Assembly: GCF_017356245.1 (NCBI RefSeq)
Contig: NZ_JAFMZZ010000001.1
Span: forward strand, 1,693,698 to 1,757,697
Source: Bordetella petrii
GTDB taxonomy: Bacteria; Pseudomonadota; Gammaproteobacteria; Burkholderiales; Burkholderiaceae_B
Reading direction: 5' to 3'
DNA length: 64,000 nt
Shown here: in pieces, positions 36,658 to 45,595 of the stretch
Numbering within the stretch: position 1 is the stretch's first letter
How the letters are laid out: each line of letters opens with the position of its first letter
Position numbers and translations under genes: made by a program
The notes under the pieces: model-generated
What the model was told of the DNA's origin: nothing
The model's input: the letters and a program-made list of their open reading frames with translations, nothing else
Databases searched by the model: none

Positions 36658-37371
36658 CTATACGCCCAGCAATTCGTTGAGCGTATCCTGTTTCTGTTGA
36701 AGTTCACTGGCCTCGAAGTGCTCGACGATCTGGCCGTGTTCCATGACGTAGAAACGGTCGGACAGCGGCGCGGCGAAGCGGAAGTTCTGTTCGACCATCA
36801 CAATGGTGTAGCCGCGTTGTTTCAGCGCCGTGATCATGCGCGCCAGCGCCTGCACGATGACCGGCGCCAGGCCTTCCGATATTTCGTCGAGCAGCAGCAG
36901 GTTGGCGCCGGTGCGCAGGATGCGCGCCACCGCCAGCATCTGCTGCTCGCCGCCCGACAGGCGCGTGCCCGGCGAATTGCGGCGTTCGTGCAGGTTGGGG
37001 AACATGTCGTAGATTTCGGTCAGCGACATGCCGCCGCCCAGGGCGCCGCCCACCGCGGGCGGCAAGAGCAGGTTCTCTTCGCACGACAGGCTGGCGAAGA
37101 TGCCGCGCTCTTCGGGACAGTAGCCCACGCCCAGGTGGGCAATCTTGTAGGTGGGCAGGTCGATGGCTTCGGTGCCGTGGATGCGCACCGAGCCCTTGCG
37201 GGAGCCGGTCAAGCCCAATATGGCGCGCAGCGTGGTGGTGCGGCCGGCGCCGTTGCGCCCCAGCAGCGTTACCACTTCGCCCTGCGCCACCCGCAGGTCG
37301 ACGCCGTGCAGGATGTGCGATTCGCCGTACCAGGCCTGCAGGCCGGAGATTTCCAGTGCCGGGGTACTCAT
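36658..37371 (-). CDS. livF: ABC ATPase LivF with an arginine in Walker A
   Basis: 237 residues. Walker A reads GRNGAGRTTT: the normally invariant lysine is arginine (CGC codon checked on the DNA). The rest is intact: signature LSGGEQQ, Walker B LLLLDEISEGLAP, switch VEQNFRF. Overlaps livG by four bases. I recall that some betaproteobacterial LivF proteins share this arginine (memory only), so it may be a tolerated subfamily variant. Confidence 0.92.
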   Translation of the reverse strand: MSTPALEISGLQAWYGESHILHGVDLRVAQGEVVTLLGRNGAGRTTTLRAILGLTGSRKGSVRIHGTEAIDLPTYKIAHLGVGYCPEERGIFASLSCEENLLLPPAVGGALGGGMSLTEIYDMFPNLHERRNSPGTRLSGGEQQMLAVARILRTGANLLLLDEISEGLAPVIVQALARMITALKQRGYTIVMVEQNFRFAAPLSDRFYVMEHGQIVEHFEASELQQKQDTLNELLGV

Positions 37372-38141
37372 GCGTGCGCTCCTTGCAGTTCCCCCTCGGT
37401 GGTGCCCATGTAGGCCTGCATCACGGCAGGATGTCGCGACACTTCCGCATAAGGCCCTTCGGCCAGCACGGCGCCGCGCGCCAGCACGGTGATGGTGTCG
37501 GCGATGGACGACACGACGTTCATATTGTGTTCAACCATCAGGATGGTGCGGCCCTGGCTGACCTGCTTGATCAGCTGGGTGACGCGGTCTACGTCTTCGT
37601 GGCCCATGCCCTGGGTGGGCTCGTCGAGCAGCATCAGTTCGGGTTCCATGGCCAGCGTGGTGGCGATTTCCAGCGCGCGCTTGCGCCCGTAGGGCAGGTT
37701 GATGGTGGTTTCGTCGGCGAAGGCGCCCAGGTCGACCTGTTCGAGCAGCTCGCGCGCCTTGGCGTCGAGCGTGGACAGCTGCTTTTCGCTGCGCCAGAAA
37801 TGAAACGACAGGCCGGTCTTGCGCTGCAGGCCGATGCGCACGTTTTCCAGCACGCTCAGGTGCGGGAACACGGCCGAGATCTGGAACGAGCGGATGATGC
37901 CGCGCCGCGCGATCTGGGCCGGGCGCTCGCCGGTGATGTCATGGCCGTTGAACAGGATCTGGCCCGAAGTGGGCGCCAGGAATTTGGTCAGCAGATTGAA
38001 ACAGGTGGTCTTGCCTGCGCCATTGGGGCCGATAAGGGCATGGATCTGGCCGCGCTTGACGCGCAGATCGACTCCGTTGACGGCAACGAAGCCGAGGAAT
38101 TCTTTTGTAAGGCCTTTTGTCTCCAGGATAATGTCATCCAT
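37368..38141 (-). CDS. livG: ABC ATPase LivG
   Basis: 257 residues from ATG 38139-38141 (MDDIILETKGLTKEF). Walker A GPNGAGKTT, signature LPYGRKRALEIA, Walker B LMLLDEPTQGM, switch VEHNMNV. First gene of the livG-livF-livK-livH-livM-proX-ilvE-like series. An upstream ATG at 38223-38225 in the same frame would add 28 residues but lacks a ribosome site and extends beyond the family start. Confidence 0.93.
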   Translation of the reverse strand: MDDIILETKGLTKEFLGFVAVNGVDLRVKRGQIHALIGPNGAGKTTCFNLLTKFLAPTSGQILFNGHDITGERPAQIARRGIIRSFQISAVFPHLSVLENVRIGLQRKTGLSFHFWRSEKQLSTLDAKARELLEQVDLGAFADETTINLPYGRKRALEIATTLAMEPELMLLDEPTQGMGHEDVDRVTQLIKQVSQGRTILMVEHNMNVVSSIADTITVLARGAVLAEGPYAEVSRHPAVMQAYMGTTEGELQGAHA

Positions 38142-38197
38142 ATCCGCGGCACCAGCAATGTATTTTTTAAGAGTTGCCGGCGAGTATGCGGACCTAT

Positions 38198-38222
38198 CCC
38201 TCAAAATGCCATGAGGGTTTTT
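38198..38222 (+). terminator. Small hairpin followed by five T residues
   Basis: CCCTCA (38198-38203), 8-base loop, TGAGGG (38212-38217), TTTTT. It has intrinsic-terminator form only for rightward transcription, though no rightward gene precedes it; for livG it would be a leader stem. Confidence 0.3.
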
Positions 38223-38249
38223 CATAGGTATTGCGCTGCCGCATGGCCG

Positions 38250-38269
38250 ATTGTCGGGCAGCCGACAAT
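38250..38269. other. Stem-loop after nth
   Basis: ATTGTCGG (38250-38257), loop GCAG, CCGACAAT (38262-38269): perfect 8-bp stem, 15 bp downstream of the nth stop, without a U-tract. Could be a weak terminator of rsxB-nth or an operator for the liv block. Confidence 0.45.
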
Positions 38270-38284
38270 GCGCGGGATGAACCC

Positions 38285-38923
38285 CTATTGCGGCAGGGTC
38301 TTTTGCTTGAATTCGCAGAGGTCCGCGATGCCGCATTGCGGGCATTTCGGCTTGCGCGCCACACAGACGTAGCGGCCATGCAGGATCAGCCAGTGGTGGG
38401 CATCCTGCATGTATTCAGCCGGTACGAATTTTTCCAGTTTGTGTTCGACTTCCAGCACATTCTTGCCCGGCGCGATGCCGGTGCGGTTCGACACGCGGAA
38501 AATGTGCGTGTCCACCGCCATGGTGGGCTGGCCGAAGGCCGTGTTCAGCACCACGTTGGCCGTCTTGCGGCCTACCCCGGGCAAGGCTTCCAGCGCTTCG
38601 CGCGTTTGCGGCACGGCGCCGCCATGGCGTTCGATCAGCAGCCGGCAGGTGGCAATGGCGTTCTTGGCCTTGGTGCGGTACAGGCCGATGGTCTTGATGT
38701 ACTCGGCCAGGCCGTCTTCGCCCAGCGCCAGCATGGCCTGGGGGGTGCCATAGCGCGGGAAGAATTTGCGCGTGGCCAGGTTCACCGATTTGTCGGTGGC
38801 CTGCGCCGACAGCAGCACCGCGATCAGCAGTTGAAAGGGCGTGTCGTATTCGAGTTCGGTGGTCGGATGGGGGTTGGCGGCTTGCAGGCGGGCGAAGATG
38901 GCCTGGCGCTTGGCTGCGTTCAT
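38285..38923 (-). CDS. nth: Endonuclease III
   Basis: 212 residues from ATG 38921-38923. Helix-hairpin-helix [12 protein letters not shown] with catalytic K120, catalytic D138 in MAVDTH, and the C-terminal iron-sulfur motif [17 protein letters not shown]. Bifunctional glycosylase/lyase removing oxidised pyrimidines. Overlaps rsxB by four bases. Confidence 0.97.
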   Translation of the reverse strand: MNAAKRQAIFARLQAANPHPTTELEYDTPFQLLIAVLLSAQATDKSVNLATRKFFPRYGTPQAMLALGEDGLAEYIKTIGLYRTKAKNAIATCRLLIERHGGAVPQTREALEALPGVGRKTANVVLNTAFGQPTMAVDTHIFRVSNRTGIAPGKNVLEVEHKLEKFVPAEYMQDAHHWLILHGRYVCVARKPKCPQCGIADLCEFKQKTLPQ

Positions 38924-39561
38924 GTCGGCGTGGCGGTGCGTCGGGCCCGGGCGCGGGCCAGGGCGGATTCGATGGCGGCGCGCTTGCGGGCGTCGCCGTC
39001 CGGGGGGGAGGCGGCCGGGCGCGGCGCGGCGGCGAGTTCGGCCGGGGCGGCCATCAGGCGCGCGTTGTCGGCTGTTTCGCGCGCCAGGCGGACCTGGCGG
39101 GCTTGGTGGCGCTGGCGGCCGGCCTGCGCATCGGCGGGGGTCCAGGCCCGGCCGGCCGGCACCATGTCGATGCAGTCGACCGGGCAGGGGGCCACGCACA
39201 GGTCGCAGCCGGTGCACCAGTCGGCCAGCACGGTGTGCATGCGCTTGTTGGCGCCCACGATGGCATCCACCGGGCAGGCGCGGATGCACAGCGTACAGCC
39301 GATGCAGTGGGCTTCGTCGATGCGCGCCACGGTCAGCGGGCCGGGCGCGCCGCGCGACAGATCCAGCGGCAGCACCGCGGTGTCGAGCAACGCCGCCAGC
39401 GCGGCGACGCCGTCATCGCCGCCGGGCGGGCAGCGGTTGATGGCGGCGGCGCCGTCGGCAATGGCCTGGGCGTATGGCCGGCAGCCGTCGTAGCCGCATT
39501 TGGTGCACTGCGTTTGCGGCAGCAGGGCGTCGATACGGTCGGCAAGGGAAAGACAGGGCAT
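38920..39561 (-). CDS. rsxB: RsxB/RnfB-type electron transport ferredoxin
   Basis: 213 residues. N-terminal four-cysteine cluster motif ([12 protein letters not shown] ... CPPGG), then two 4Fe-4S ferredoxin motifs ([16 protein letters not shown] and [16 protein letters not shown]), then an Arg/Ala-rich tail. In E. coli RsxB is part of a membrane complex that reduces SoxR. The other rsx/rnf genes are absent here; coupling to nth is a known arrangement, and electron supply to the nth iron-sulfur cluster is only a speculation. Confidence 0.9.
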   Translation of the reverse strand: MPCLSLADRIDALLPQTQCTKCGYDGCRPYAQAIADGAAAINRCPPGGDDGVAALAALLDTAVLPLDLSRGAPGPLTVARIDEAHCIGCTLCIRACPVDAIVGANKRMHTVLADWCTGCDLCVAPCPVDCIDMVPAGRAWTPADAQAGRQRHQARQVRLARETADNARLMAAPAELAAAPRPAASPPDGDARKRAAIESALARARARRTATPT

Positions 39562-39607
39562 GGCGGGTGAAGCAGAAACGGGCCGGGGCGGCCCGCGTAC
39601 GCCGGTA

Positions 39608-40822
39608 CTATGCCTGGCGGATGAATTCCGCGATTTTAGGACAGATCATTTCGCGCCAGCGGCGGCCCGAGAAAATCCCGTAGTGGCCGCAGCCGGGCGC
39701 GGTGTAGTGGCGCTTGCGGGCGGCCGGTATGCCGCGGCACAGGTCGATGGCCGCGCGGGTTTGCCCCTGCCCGGAGATATCGTCGAGCTCGCCCTCGATG
39801 CTGAGCAGGGCCACTTTCTTGATATCGGCCGGTCGCACGGCCTGGCCGTCGACCTGCCAGGTGCCGTTGGGCAGCCGGAATTCCTGGAACACCACCCGGA
39901 TCGTGTCCAGGTAGAACTCGGCGGGCATGTCCAGCACTGCGTTGTATTCGTCGTAGAAGCGCCGGTGCGCGGCCGCGTCGCTGTCGTCGCCGCGCAGCAG
40001 GTCCAGGTAGAAGTCGTAGTGCGATTTCAGGTGGCGGTCGGGGTTCATGGCGACGAAACCGGCATGCTGCAGGAAACCGGGGTAGACGCGGCGGCCGGCG
40101 CCGGGGTAGCGCGCCGGCACGGTGTCGATCAGCTGGCTTTCGAACCAGGAATAAGGCTTGGTGGTGGCCAGCCGGTTGACCTGGGTGGGCGACTGGCGCG
40201 GGTCGATGGGGCCGCCCATCATCACCATGCTGCGCGGCTGCAGCGGATCGTTGGCGGAGGCCATCAGGGCGATGGCGGCCAGCACCGGCACGGTGGGCTG
40301 GCACACCGATATCACATGGACGTCGGGCCCCAGGTGGCGGATGAATTCCTGGATGTAGCGCACATAGTCGTCCAGGTGGAACGGCCCCTGCGACAGCGGC
40401 ACCATGCGCGCATCGAGCCAGTCGGTGACGTACACGTCATGGGCGGGCAGCAGGGCGCGCACGGTATCGCGCAGCAGCGTGGCATGGTGGCCCGACAGCG
40501 GCGCCACCAGCAGCACGCGCGGGTCGGCGCGGCGGGCGGCGCGCTGGAAATGCAGCAGGCGACAGAAGGGTTTTTCGAGCGCAACCGACTCGGTCACGCG
40601 CAGTTCGCGGCCGTCGACGCGGGTGGCCGGCAGGTTCCAGGCGGGTTTCTGGTATTCCTTGCCCAGCCGGTGCATGAGTTCACAGCTGGCCGCCAACTGC
40701 CGCGAAAGGGGCGTGTAGGCCAGCGGGCTGAACGGACTGGAGAACAACTGCGAACTGGCGTCGGTGAATGCGGCAAAGGGCGTCAGGAAGGCCCGTTGCA
40801 GTTCGTGCAAGTGATACAGCAT
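39608..40822 (-). CDS. phaZ: Intracellular polyhydroxyalkanoate (PHB) depolymerase
   Basis: 404 residues from ATG 40820-40822 ([21 protein letters not shown]). Alpha/beta hydrolase with C174 in SVCQPT in place of the lipase-box serine, the cysteine-type active site known from Ralstonia PhaZ1. Catalytic Asp and His are probably in the [11 protein letters not shown] and [10 protein letters not shown] motifs. Mobilises PHB granules, so the organism presumably makes PHB. The frame is open far upstream, but only as an antisense shadow of fpr. Confidence 0.93.
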   Translation of the reverse strand: MLYHLHELQRAFLTPFAAFTDASSQLFSSPFSPLAYTPLSRQLAASCELMHRLGKEYQKPAWNLPATRVDGRELRVTESVALEKPFCRLLHFQRAARRADPRVLLVAPLSGHHATLLRDTVRALLPAHDVYVTDWLDARMVPLSQGPFHLDDYVRYIQEFIRHLGPDVHVISVCQPTVPVLAAIALMASANDPLQPRSMVMMGGPIDPRQSPTQVNRLATTKPYSWFESQLIDTVPARYPGAGRRVYPGFLQHAGFVAMNPDRHLKSHYDFYLDLLRGDDSDAAAHRRFYDEYNAVLDMPAEFYLDTIRVVFQEFRLPNGTWQVDGQAVRPADIKKVALLSIEGELDDISGQGQTRAAIDLCRGIPAARKRHYTAPGCGHYGIFSGRRWREMICPKIAEFIRQA

Positions 40823-40916
40823 GTCGACGAGGGTCCTCGGCTGGGCGGGAGCGGATTTATTACCAACGCGTGTAAGGATATATCCAATTCGTCTAGCCGC
40901 ACGGTACCAATCGGGC

Positions 40917-40937
40917 CGCTTTTGTTGTGAAAAAGCG
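40917..40937. terminator. Hairpin between fpr and phaZ
   Basis: CGCTTTT (40917-40923), 7-base loop, AAAAGCG (40931-40937), 26 bp after the fpr stop. A plausible terminator, though the stem is short. Confidence 0.4.
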
Positions 40938-40962
40938 ACCAGCCGGGGGCGCCTGGCCGGGT

Positions 40963-41760
40963 TTACCAGTAGTTTTCGACGGCCAGATTGCCCGGGATGC
41001 CGCGCCGGCCAGGGGCGAAGCCCCGCCCCGAAAGCAGTTTGCGGGCGTCGGAAAGCATGGCCGGATTGCCGCACAGCATGATCTTGGACTGCTGCGGGTC
41101 GAGGGCCGCGCCGGCCAGCTGCTCGAGGCGGCCGTCGGCGATGAGCGTGGTAAGCCGTTCCTGGGGCGCGCCGGGCAGAGCTTCCCGGGTGGCAATGGGC
41201 AGGTACACCAGCTTGCGCGGGTCTTGCTGGAAGTGCCGGGCGTAGGCCGGCTGGTGGCGCCACTGCTGGATTTCGTCGCGGTAGGCCAGCTCGCTGGCCG
41301 TGCGCACGCCGTGCACCAGGATGATGCGCCGGAAGGTCTGCCAGGTGGCCGGGTCGCGCAGGATGGACAGGTAGGCCGACAGCCCCGTGCCGGTGGCCAG
41401 CAGCCACAGGTCGCCGCCGGGCGCGAAGCGGTCGATGGTCAGGAAGCCGAAGGGGTTTTTCTCGATGTAGAGGGCGTCGCCCGGCTGCAGCAGGGCCAGC
41501 CGCGGGCTGAACAGCCCCTCGGGCACGACGATGGAATAGAACTCCAGCCCGTCTTCGTGCGGCGCCGACACCATGGAATAGGCGCGCCATACGGTGGGCG
41601 GCGCATCGGGGGCGTCGGCGGCCGGCAGCCCCACGCGGGCGAATTGCCCGGCCTGGAACTGGAACGCCGGGTCGCGGGTGGTGCGCACCGAGAACAGCTT
41701 GCCCGGGACCCAGGTGTGGACTTGGGTGACGGTCTGGCGCGTGTACTTGGAATCGGTCAT
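40963..41760 (-). CDS. fpr: Ferredoxin-NADP reductase
   Basis: 265 residues. FAD motif WRAYSMVSAP (usual RxYS), FSPRL and EKNPFGF segments, NADP motif LLATGTGLSAYLSIL, LCGNPAML and a C-terminal VENYW aromatic end. Transfers electrons between NADPH and ferredoxin or flavodoxin; lies 47 bp after fdxA, its likely partner. Confidence 0.94.
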   Translation of the reverse strand: MTDSKYTRQTVTQVHTWVPGKLFSVRTTRDPAFQFQAGQFARVGLPAADAPDAPPTVWRAYSMVSAPHEDGLEFYSIVVPEGLFSPRLALLQPGDALYIEKNPFGFLTIDRFAPGGDLWLLATGTGLSAYLSILRDPATWQTFRRIILVHGVRTASELAYRDEIQQWRHQPAYARHFQQDPRKLVYLPIATREALPGAPQERLTTLIADGRLEQLAGAALDPQQSKIMLCGNPAMLSDARKLLSGRGFAPGRRGIPGNLAVENYW

Positions 41761-41807
41761 CAGTTAAGCAGGGCGGGCGCGGCGGCAGGCGGCGCGCCAG
41801 GGCCGGC

Positions 41808-42131
41808 CTATTTTTCCAGGTGTTGCAGCTTGTCTTGCACGCCGTTCCATTCGTCGGCGTCGGGCAGCGGCTTCTTGGCGCGGCTGATGGGGGCGAATTC
41901 GGGGGTCAGTTCGGCGTTCAGGGCGATGAACTGGACCTGGTCCTGGGGCACGTCTTCTTCGGCGTAAATGGCGTTGGCCGGGCATTCGGGGATGCAGACC
42001 GCGCAATCGATGCATTCGTCGGGATCGATGACCAGGAAGTTCGGACCTTCACGGAAACAGTCCACGGGGCACACGTCGACGCAATCGGTGTACTTGCATT
42101 TGATACAGTTTTCGGTAACGACGTGGGTCAT
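41808..42131 (-). CDS. fdxA: Seven-iron ferredoxin FdxA
   Basis: 107 residues. [18 protein letters not shown] provides the 3Fe-4S cluster (and one ligand of the other), [12 protein letters not shown] the 4Fe-4S cluster; the 45-residue C-terminal extension is typical. A TAAAAT hexamer (leftward, 42176-42181) may be its -10 box. Confidence 0.97.
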   Translation of the reverse strand: MTHVVTENCIKCKYTDCVDVCPVDCFREGPNFLVIDPDECIDCAVCIPECPANAIYAEEDVPQDQVQFIALNAELTPEFAPISRAKKPLPDADEWNGVQDKLQHLEK

Positions 42132-42302
42132 TCAGGAACTCCGCAGACAAGCAACAGCTTTTTTAACCTTTGCAGGATTTTACCCAATGCGGCGGTGCGG
42201 GGCGACCATAACCCTGGCCGGGGTAGTGCTGTGGCCGGGCCGGGACGGCGGGTTGCTTATGCTATGGTGTGACGAAACGAACCGCGCCCGAACCGCGCCA
42301 TC

Positions 42303-43478
42303 ATGATAATTACTTCGCTGCTCGACACCGACCTGTACAAGTTCAGCATGATGCAGGTGGTGCTGCATCACTTTCCCGCTGCGCAGGTCGAATATCGCTA
42401 CAAGTGCCGCACCCCGGGGGTGAACCTGCGGCCCTATCTGGATGAGATCCGTGCCGAAGTGCACGCATTGTGCCAGTTGCGTTTCACCGAAGAAGAACTG
42501 CAGTACCTGGGCAGTTTGCGTTTTATCAAAAGTGATTTCGTCGATTTCCTGGGGCTGTTCCATTTGCCCGAGCGCTGCATTTCCATCGGCGAGGGCGAGC
42601 AGGCCGGCGAGATCGCCATTACGGTGACCGGCCCCTGGCTGCACACGATTCTGTTCGAGATCCCGGTGCTGGCCATTGTCAACGAGGTCTATTTCCGCAA
42701 TACGCGCCGCCATCCCGACTGGGAAGAAGGCCGCCAGCGCCTGCAGTCGAAGATGCACCTGGTGCTCGACGACCCCGCGCTGGCCGAGTTCCGCGTGGCC
42801 GAATACGGCACGCGGCGGCGTTTCTCGAAGCTGTGGCACGAAGAAATCGTGTCGACCATGAAGGCCCAGATGGGCGTGCATTTCGCCGGCACCAGCAACG
42901 TGCTGCTGGCGATGCGGCATAACGTGCTGCCGCTGGGCACGATGGGCCACGAATACCTGCAGGCCTGCCAGGCGCTGGGGCCGCGGCTGCGCGACTCGCA
43001 GGTGTTCGCGCTGGAAGTCTGGGCCAAGGAATACCGCGGCGACCTGGGCATCGCGCTGTCCGATGTGTACGGCATGGACGCCTTCCTGCGCGATTTCGAT
43101 ATGTATTTCTGCAAGCTGTTCGACGGCGCGCGCCATGATTCGGGCGACCCGTTCGTGTGGGGCGAACGGCTGCTGGATCACTATCGCAGCAACCGCGTCG
43201 ACCCGCGCGCCAAGACCCTGGTGTTCTCGGATTCACTCACTTTCCCGCGCGCCATCGAACTGGCCAGGCAGTTTGCCGGCCGCTGCAAGGTGTCGTTCGG
43301 CATCGGCACCAACCTTACCAACGACCTGGGCCACGAGCCGCTGCAGATCGTGATGAAGATGGTCCGCTGCAATGGCCAGCCCGTGGCCAAGGTGTCGGAT
43401 GCGCCCGAGAAGACCATGTGCGACGATCCCGCCTACCTGGCCTACCTGCGCCAGGTGTTCCAGTTGCCGCCGGCCTGA
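42303..43478 (+). CDS. pncB: Nicotinate phosphoribosyltransferase
   Basis: 391 residues, starting [25 protein letters not shown] as PncB enzymes do, with [17 protein letters not shown] and [13 protein letters not shown] (PRPP site) motifs. Converts nicotinate and PRPP to nicotinate mononucleotide in NAD salvage. An extended -10 like sequence (TGCTATGGT, 42260-42268) lies upstream. Confidence 0.97.
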   Translation: MIITSLLDTDLYKFSMMQVVLHHFPAAQVEYRYKCRTPGVNLRPYLDEIRAEVHALCQLRFTEEELQYLGSLRFIKSDFVDFLGLFHLPERCISIGEGEQAGEIAITVTGPWLHTILFEIPVLAIVNEVYFRNTRRHPDWEEGRQRLQSKMHLVLDDPALAEFRVAEYGTRRRFSKLWHEEIVSTMKAQMGVHFAGTSNVLLAMRHNVLPLGTMGHEYLQACQALGPRLRDSQVFALEVWAKEYRGDLGIALSDVYGMDAFLRDFDMYFCKLFDGARHDSGDPFVWGERLLDHYRSNRVDPRAKTLVFSDSLTFPRAIELARQFAGRCKVSFGIGTNLTNDLGHEPLQIVMKMVRCNGQPVAKVSDAPEKTMCDDPAYLAYLRQVFQLPPA

Positions 43479-43529
43479 CGCGGCCGGCCCGTTTCTTTCT
43501 TTGCCAACCATTCTCTCAGGGGATTTCTG

Positions 43530-43883
43530 ATGAGCAGCATCAAGCGCGTCAATGTGGAAAAACGGCTGTCGGACATGGCCGTATACAACGGCGTGGCCTA
43601 TCTGGCCGGGCAGGTGCCCGACGACGCCTCGCTGGACATGGCCGGCCAGACCCGCCAGGTCCTGGCCACCATCGACCGCCTGCTGGCCGAGGCCGGCAGC
43701 GACAAGAGCAAGATCCTGATGGCCCAGATCTTCGTGGCCAACATGAAAGAGTTCGACGCCATGAACCAGGCCTGGGACGCCTGGGTGGCTCCCGGCAATG
43801 CGCCGCCGCGCGCCACCGTGGAAGCGCGCCTGGCCAACCCGGATTTCAAGGTCGAGATCGTGGTGACGGCCGCCGCCGGCTGA
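43530..43883 (+). CDS. RidA-family protein
   Basis: 117 residues of the YjgF/YER057c/UK114 fold: GVAYLAGQVPDD, QVLATIDRLLAEAGSDKSKIL, and PPRATVEARLANPDFKVEIVV with the substrate-binding arginine (R in PRATVE). RidA hydrolyses reactive enamine/imine intermediates; this one lacks some features of true RidA, so the exact substrate is open. AGGGGAT precedes the ATG. Confidence 0.9.
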   Translation: MSSIKRVNVEKRLSDMAVYNGVAYLAGQVPDDASLDMAGQTRQVLATIDRLLAEAGSDKSKILMAQIFVANMKEFDAMNQAWDAWVAPGNAPPRATVEARLANPDFKVEIVVTAAAG

Positions 43884-43968
43884 TGCAAGGGCCCCCGCCA
43901 GGCACGCCGCTTGCGGAAGGCCGGGCGGCGGCTTGGGTGGCCGCCCCGACAATCACAAGGAGCGCGCC

Positions 43969-44121
43969 ATGGGTACTATCCTGCTGATCATCCTGATCCT
44001 GCTGCTGATCGGGGCCTTTCCAAGCTGGCCGTACAGCCGCGGCTGGGGGTACTACCCAAGCGGCCTGCTGGGCCTGGTGGTGATCATCCTGATCGTGATG
44101 CTGCTTACCGGCAGGCTATAG
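43969..44121 (+). CDS. Small membrane protein, DUF3309 type
   Basis: 50 residues from ATG 43969 with an AAGGAG site. Two hydrophobic helices around a polar SWPYSRGWGYYPSG turn, a pattern of DUF3309 proteins. Function unknown. Converges with the flavodoxin-like gene with a 2-bp gap. Confidence 0.85.
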   Translation: MGTILLIILILLLIGAFPSWPYSRGWGYYPSGLLGLVVIILIVMLLTGRL

Positions 44122-44123
44122 CG

Positions 44124-44636
44124 TCATTCTTCGCCGGCCAGCAGGGTGGCCGCCAGCAGCCCGCCCAGTTCTTCGCAGCGCCGCAGCGCGGCGGCCGGCA
44201 CGGTCTTGGGCGCCAGGATGGCTTGCGGCGTCTGGGCGCCGTTGCGTTCGATCAGGGCGGGAGCCGCGGCGCGCAGCCGCCAGCCGGTGCAGATGCGTTC
44301 AGCCTGGCGGGCCGCGCCGGCCCCATCGGTGCCGGCGCTGATCGCCAGCGCATAGGGCCGGCCCTCGATCCGGTCCAGGGCCCCGTAGTAGCAGCGGTCG
44401 AAGCATTCTTTCATCTCGCCGCTCAGGCCGGCCAGGTTCTCGGGCGCGCAGAACAGGTAGCCGTCGGCGGCCAGCAGGTCGGCGGGCTCGACCAGCCGGG
44501 CGCGGCGCAAGGTTACATGCAATCGGTCGGCCAGTTCCAGCGCAATGCCCGCCTGGCGCGCCCCGCGCACCAGCGCGCGCGCCATCTGCCGGGCCGCGCC
44601 GGTACGCGAATGCCACACGATCAGCAGGCGCTTCAT
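44124..44636 (-). CDS. Flavodoxin-family protein
   Basis: 170 residues from ATG 44634-44636. FMN phosphate-binding loop VWHSRTGAARQMA near the N-terminus and the second loop CAPENLAGLSGEMKECFDR fit a flavodoxin/NADPH-dependent FMN reductase-like fold. Overlaps mtfA by four bases, so it is translationally coupled to it. Redox partner unknown. Confidence 0.85.
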   Translation of the reverse strand: MKRLLIVWHSRTGAARQMARALVRGARQAGIALELADRLHVTLRRARLVEPADLLAADGYLFCAPENLAGLSGEMKECFDRCYYGALDRIEGRPYALAISAGTDGAGAARQAERICTGWRLRAAAPALIERNGAQTPQAILAPKTVPAAALRRCEELGGLLAATLLAGEE

Positions 44637-45490
44637 GCCGGCCTCTGTCCGGCCGGCCGTGCCAGGCGCGCCAGGGGATCCTGCCGGTAATAAGCCTGCA
44701 GCAGCCCATACCATTCGGGCAGCGCCTGGGCCAGCGGCGCCGGATCGACAAAAAAGTGCTCCGAACTGACGGCGAAGAACTCCGCTTCGTCGGACGCCGC
44801 ATAGGGGTCCAGCGGCAATTGGCCATACCAGGCGTCGGCGGCCTCGCTTTCGGGATCCATATCGGGCGGAATCGCCGCCTCGATCGCGTCGAGCGCGGCG
44901 ATGAAGCGGTCCAGGCTGTCGTCCAGCACGCGCCGCCAGGTGCGCGGCGCCAGGCCAGGGTGGGCGCCCAGGTCGGGCATGCCGTCGGCATGGCCCGAGG
45001 AAAGATCCAGTTTATGGGCAAATTCGTGGATGACGACATTGAAGGCGGTGCCGCTGGGCAGCGCGTCGGCCCACGACAGGATCACCGGGCCGCCGTCCCA
45101 GGCTTCGCCCGCGGCGGCCTCGTCGTATTCGTGCACCACGCCCGCCTCGTCCTGCTGCACGCGCGGGATCGAGAAGCCTTCGGGGTACACGATGATCTCG
45201 TCCCAGCCTTCGTACAGGGTGGGCGGCAGGTTCAGGATGGGCAGCGCCGCCTGGGCGGCGATCGACAGGCGCATGAAGTCATCGGGCGCCAGGCCGCGCG
45301 CGCCGTTGAGGTTCTTGCTGGCCAGCAGCCAGGCTGCGCGTGCCTGCAGCTGGCTGCTTTCGGCCGCGTCCAGCACCGCCAGGAAGGGGTGCGCCCGCAG
45401 CACCCGGGCCCACACCTCGGGCTCGATGCGGGCCTGCACCTGGGCCACCGCCGAGGCGGCTGCCCCCCGGCCTCTCAGCCATCGCAACAT
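44633..45490 (-). CDS. mtfA: MtfA-family zinc-dependent peptidase
   Basis: 285 residues from ATG 45488-45490, chosen because AAGGA lies 9-10 bases before it; an ATG 21 bases upstream has no ribosome site. Zinc motif HEFAH at 155-159 followed by KLD, and the distal EFFAVSSEHFF glutamate motif. In E. coli MtfA binds the repressor Mlc and so affects glucose PTS genes; the role here is unknown. Divergent from relA. Confidence 0.9.
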   Translation of the reverse strand: MLRWLRGRGAAASAVAQVQARIEPEVWARVLRAHPFLAVLDAAESSQLQARAAWLLASKNLNGARGLAPDDFMRLSIAAQAALPILNLPPTLYEGWDEIIVYPEGFSIPRVQQDEAGVVHEYDEAAAGEAWDGGPVILSWADALPSGTAFNVVIHEFAHKLDLSSGHADGMPDLGAHPGLAPRTWRRVLDDSLDRFIAALDAIEAAIPPDMDPESEAADAWYGQLPLDPYAASDEAEFFAVSSEHFFVDPAPLAQALPEWYGLLQAYYRQDPLARLARPAGQRPA

Positions 45491-45595
45491 AACTCTGTGT
45501 TCCTTGATCATGCCCGCCGCGCGGGCGTCGCGGCGCTTGCGCTTAGTGTAGAGTGTAGGAAAATTCTGCTTACTTGCCGGCCCGTTTCGTTCGCG

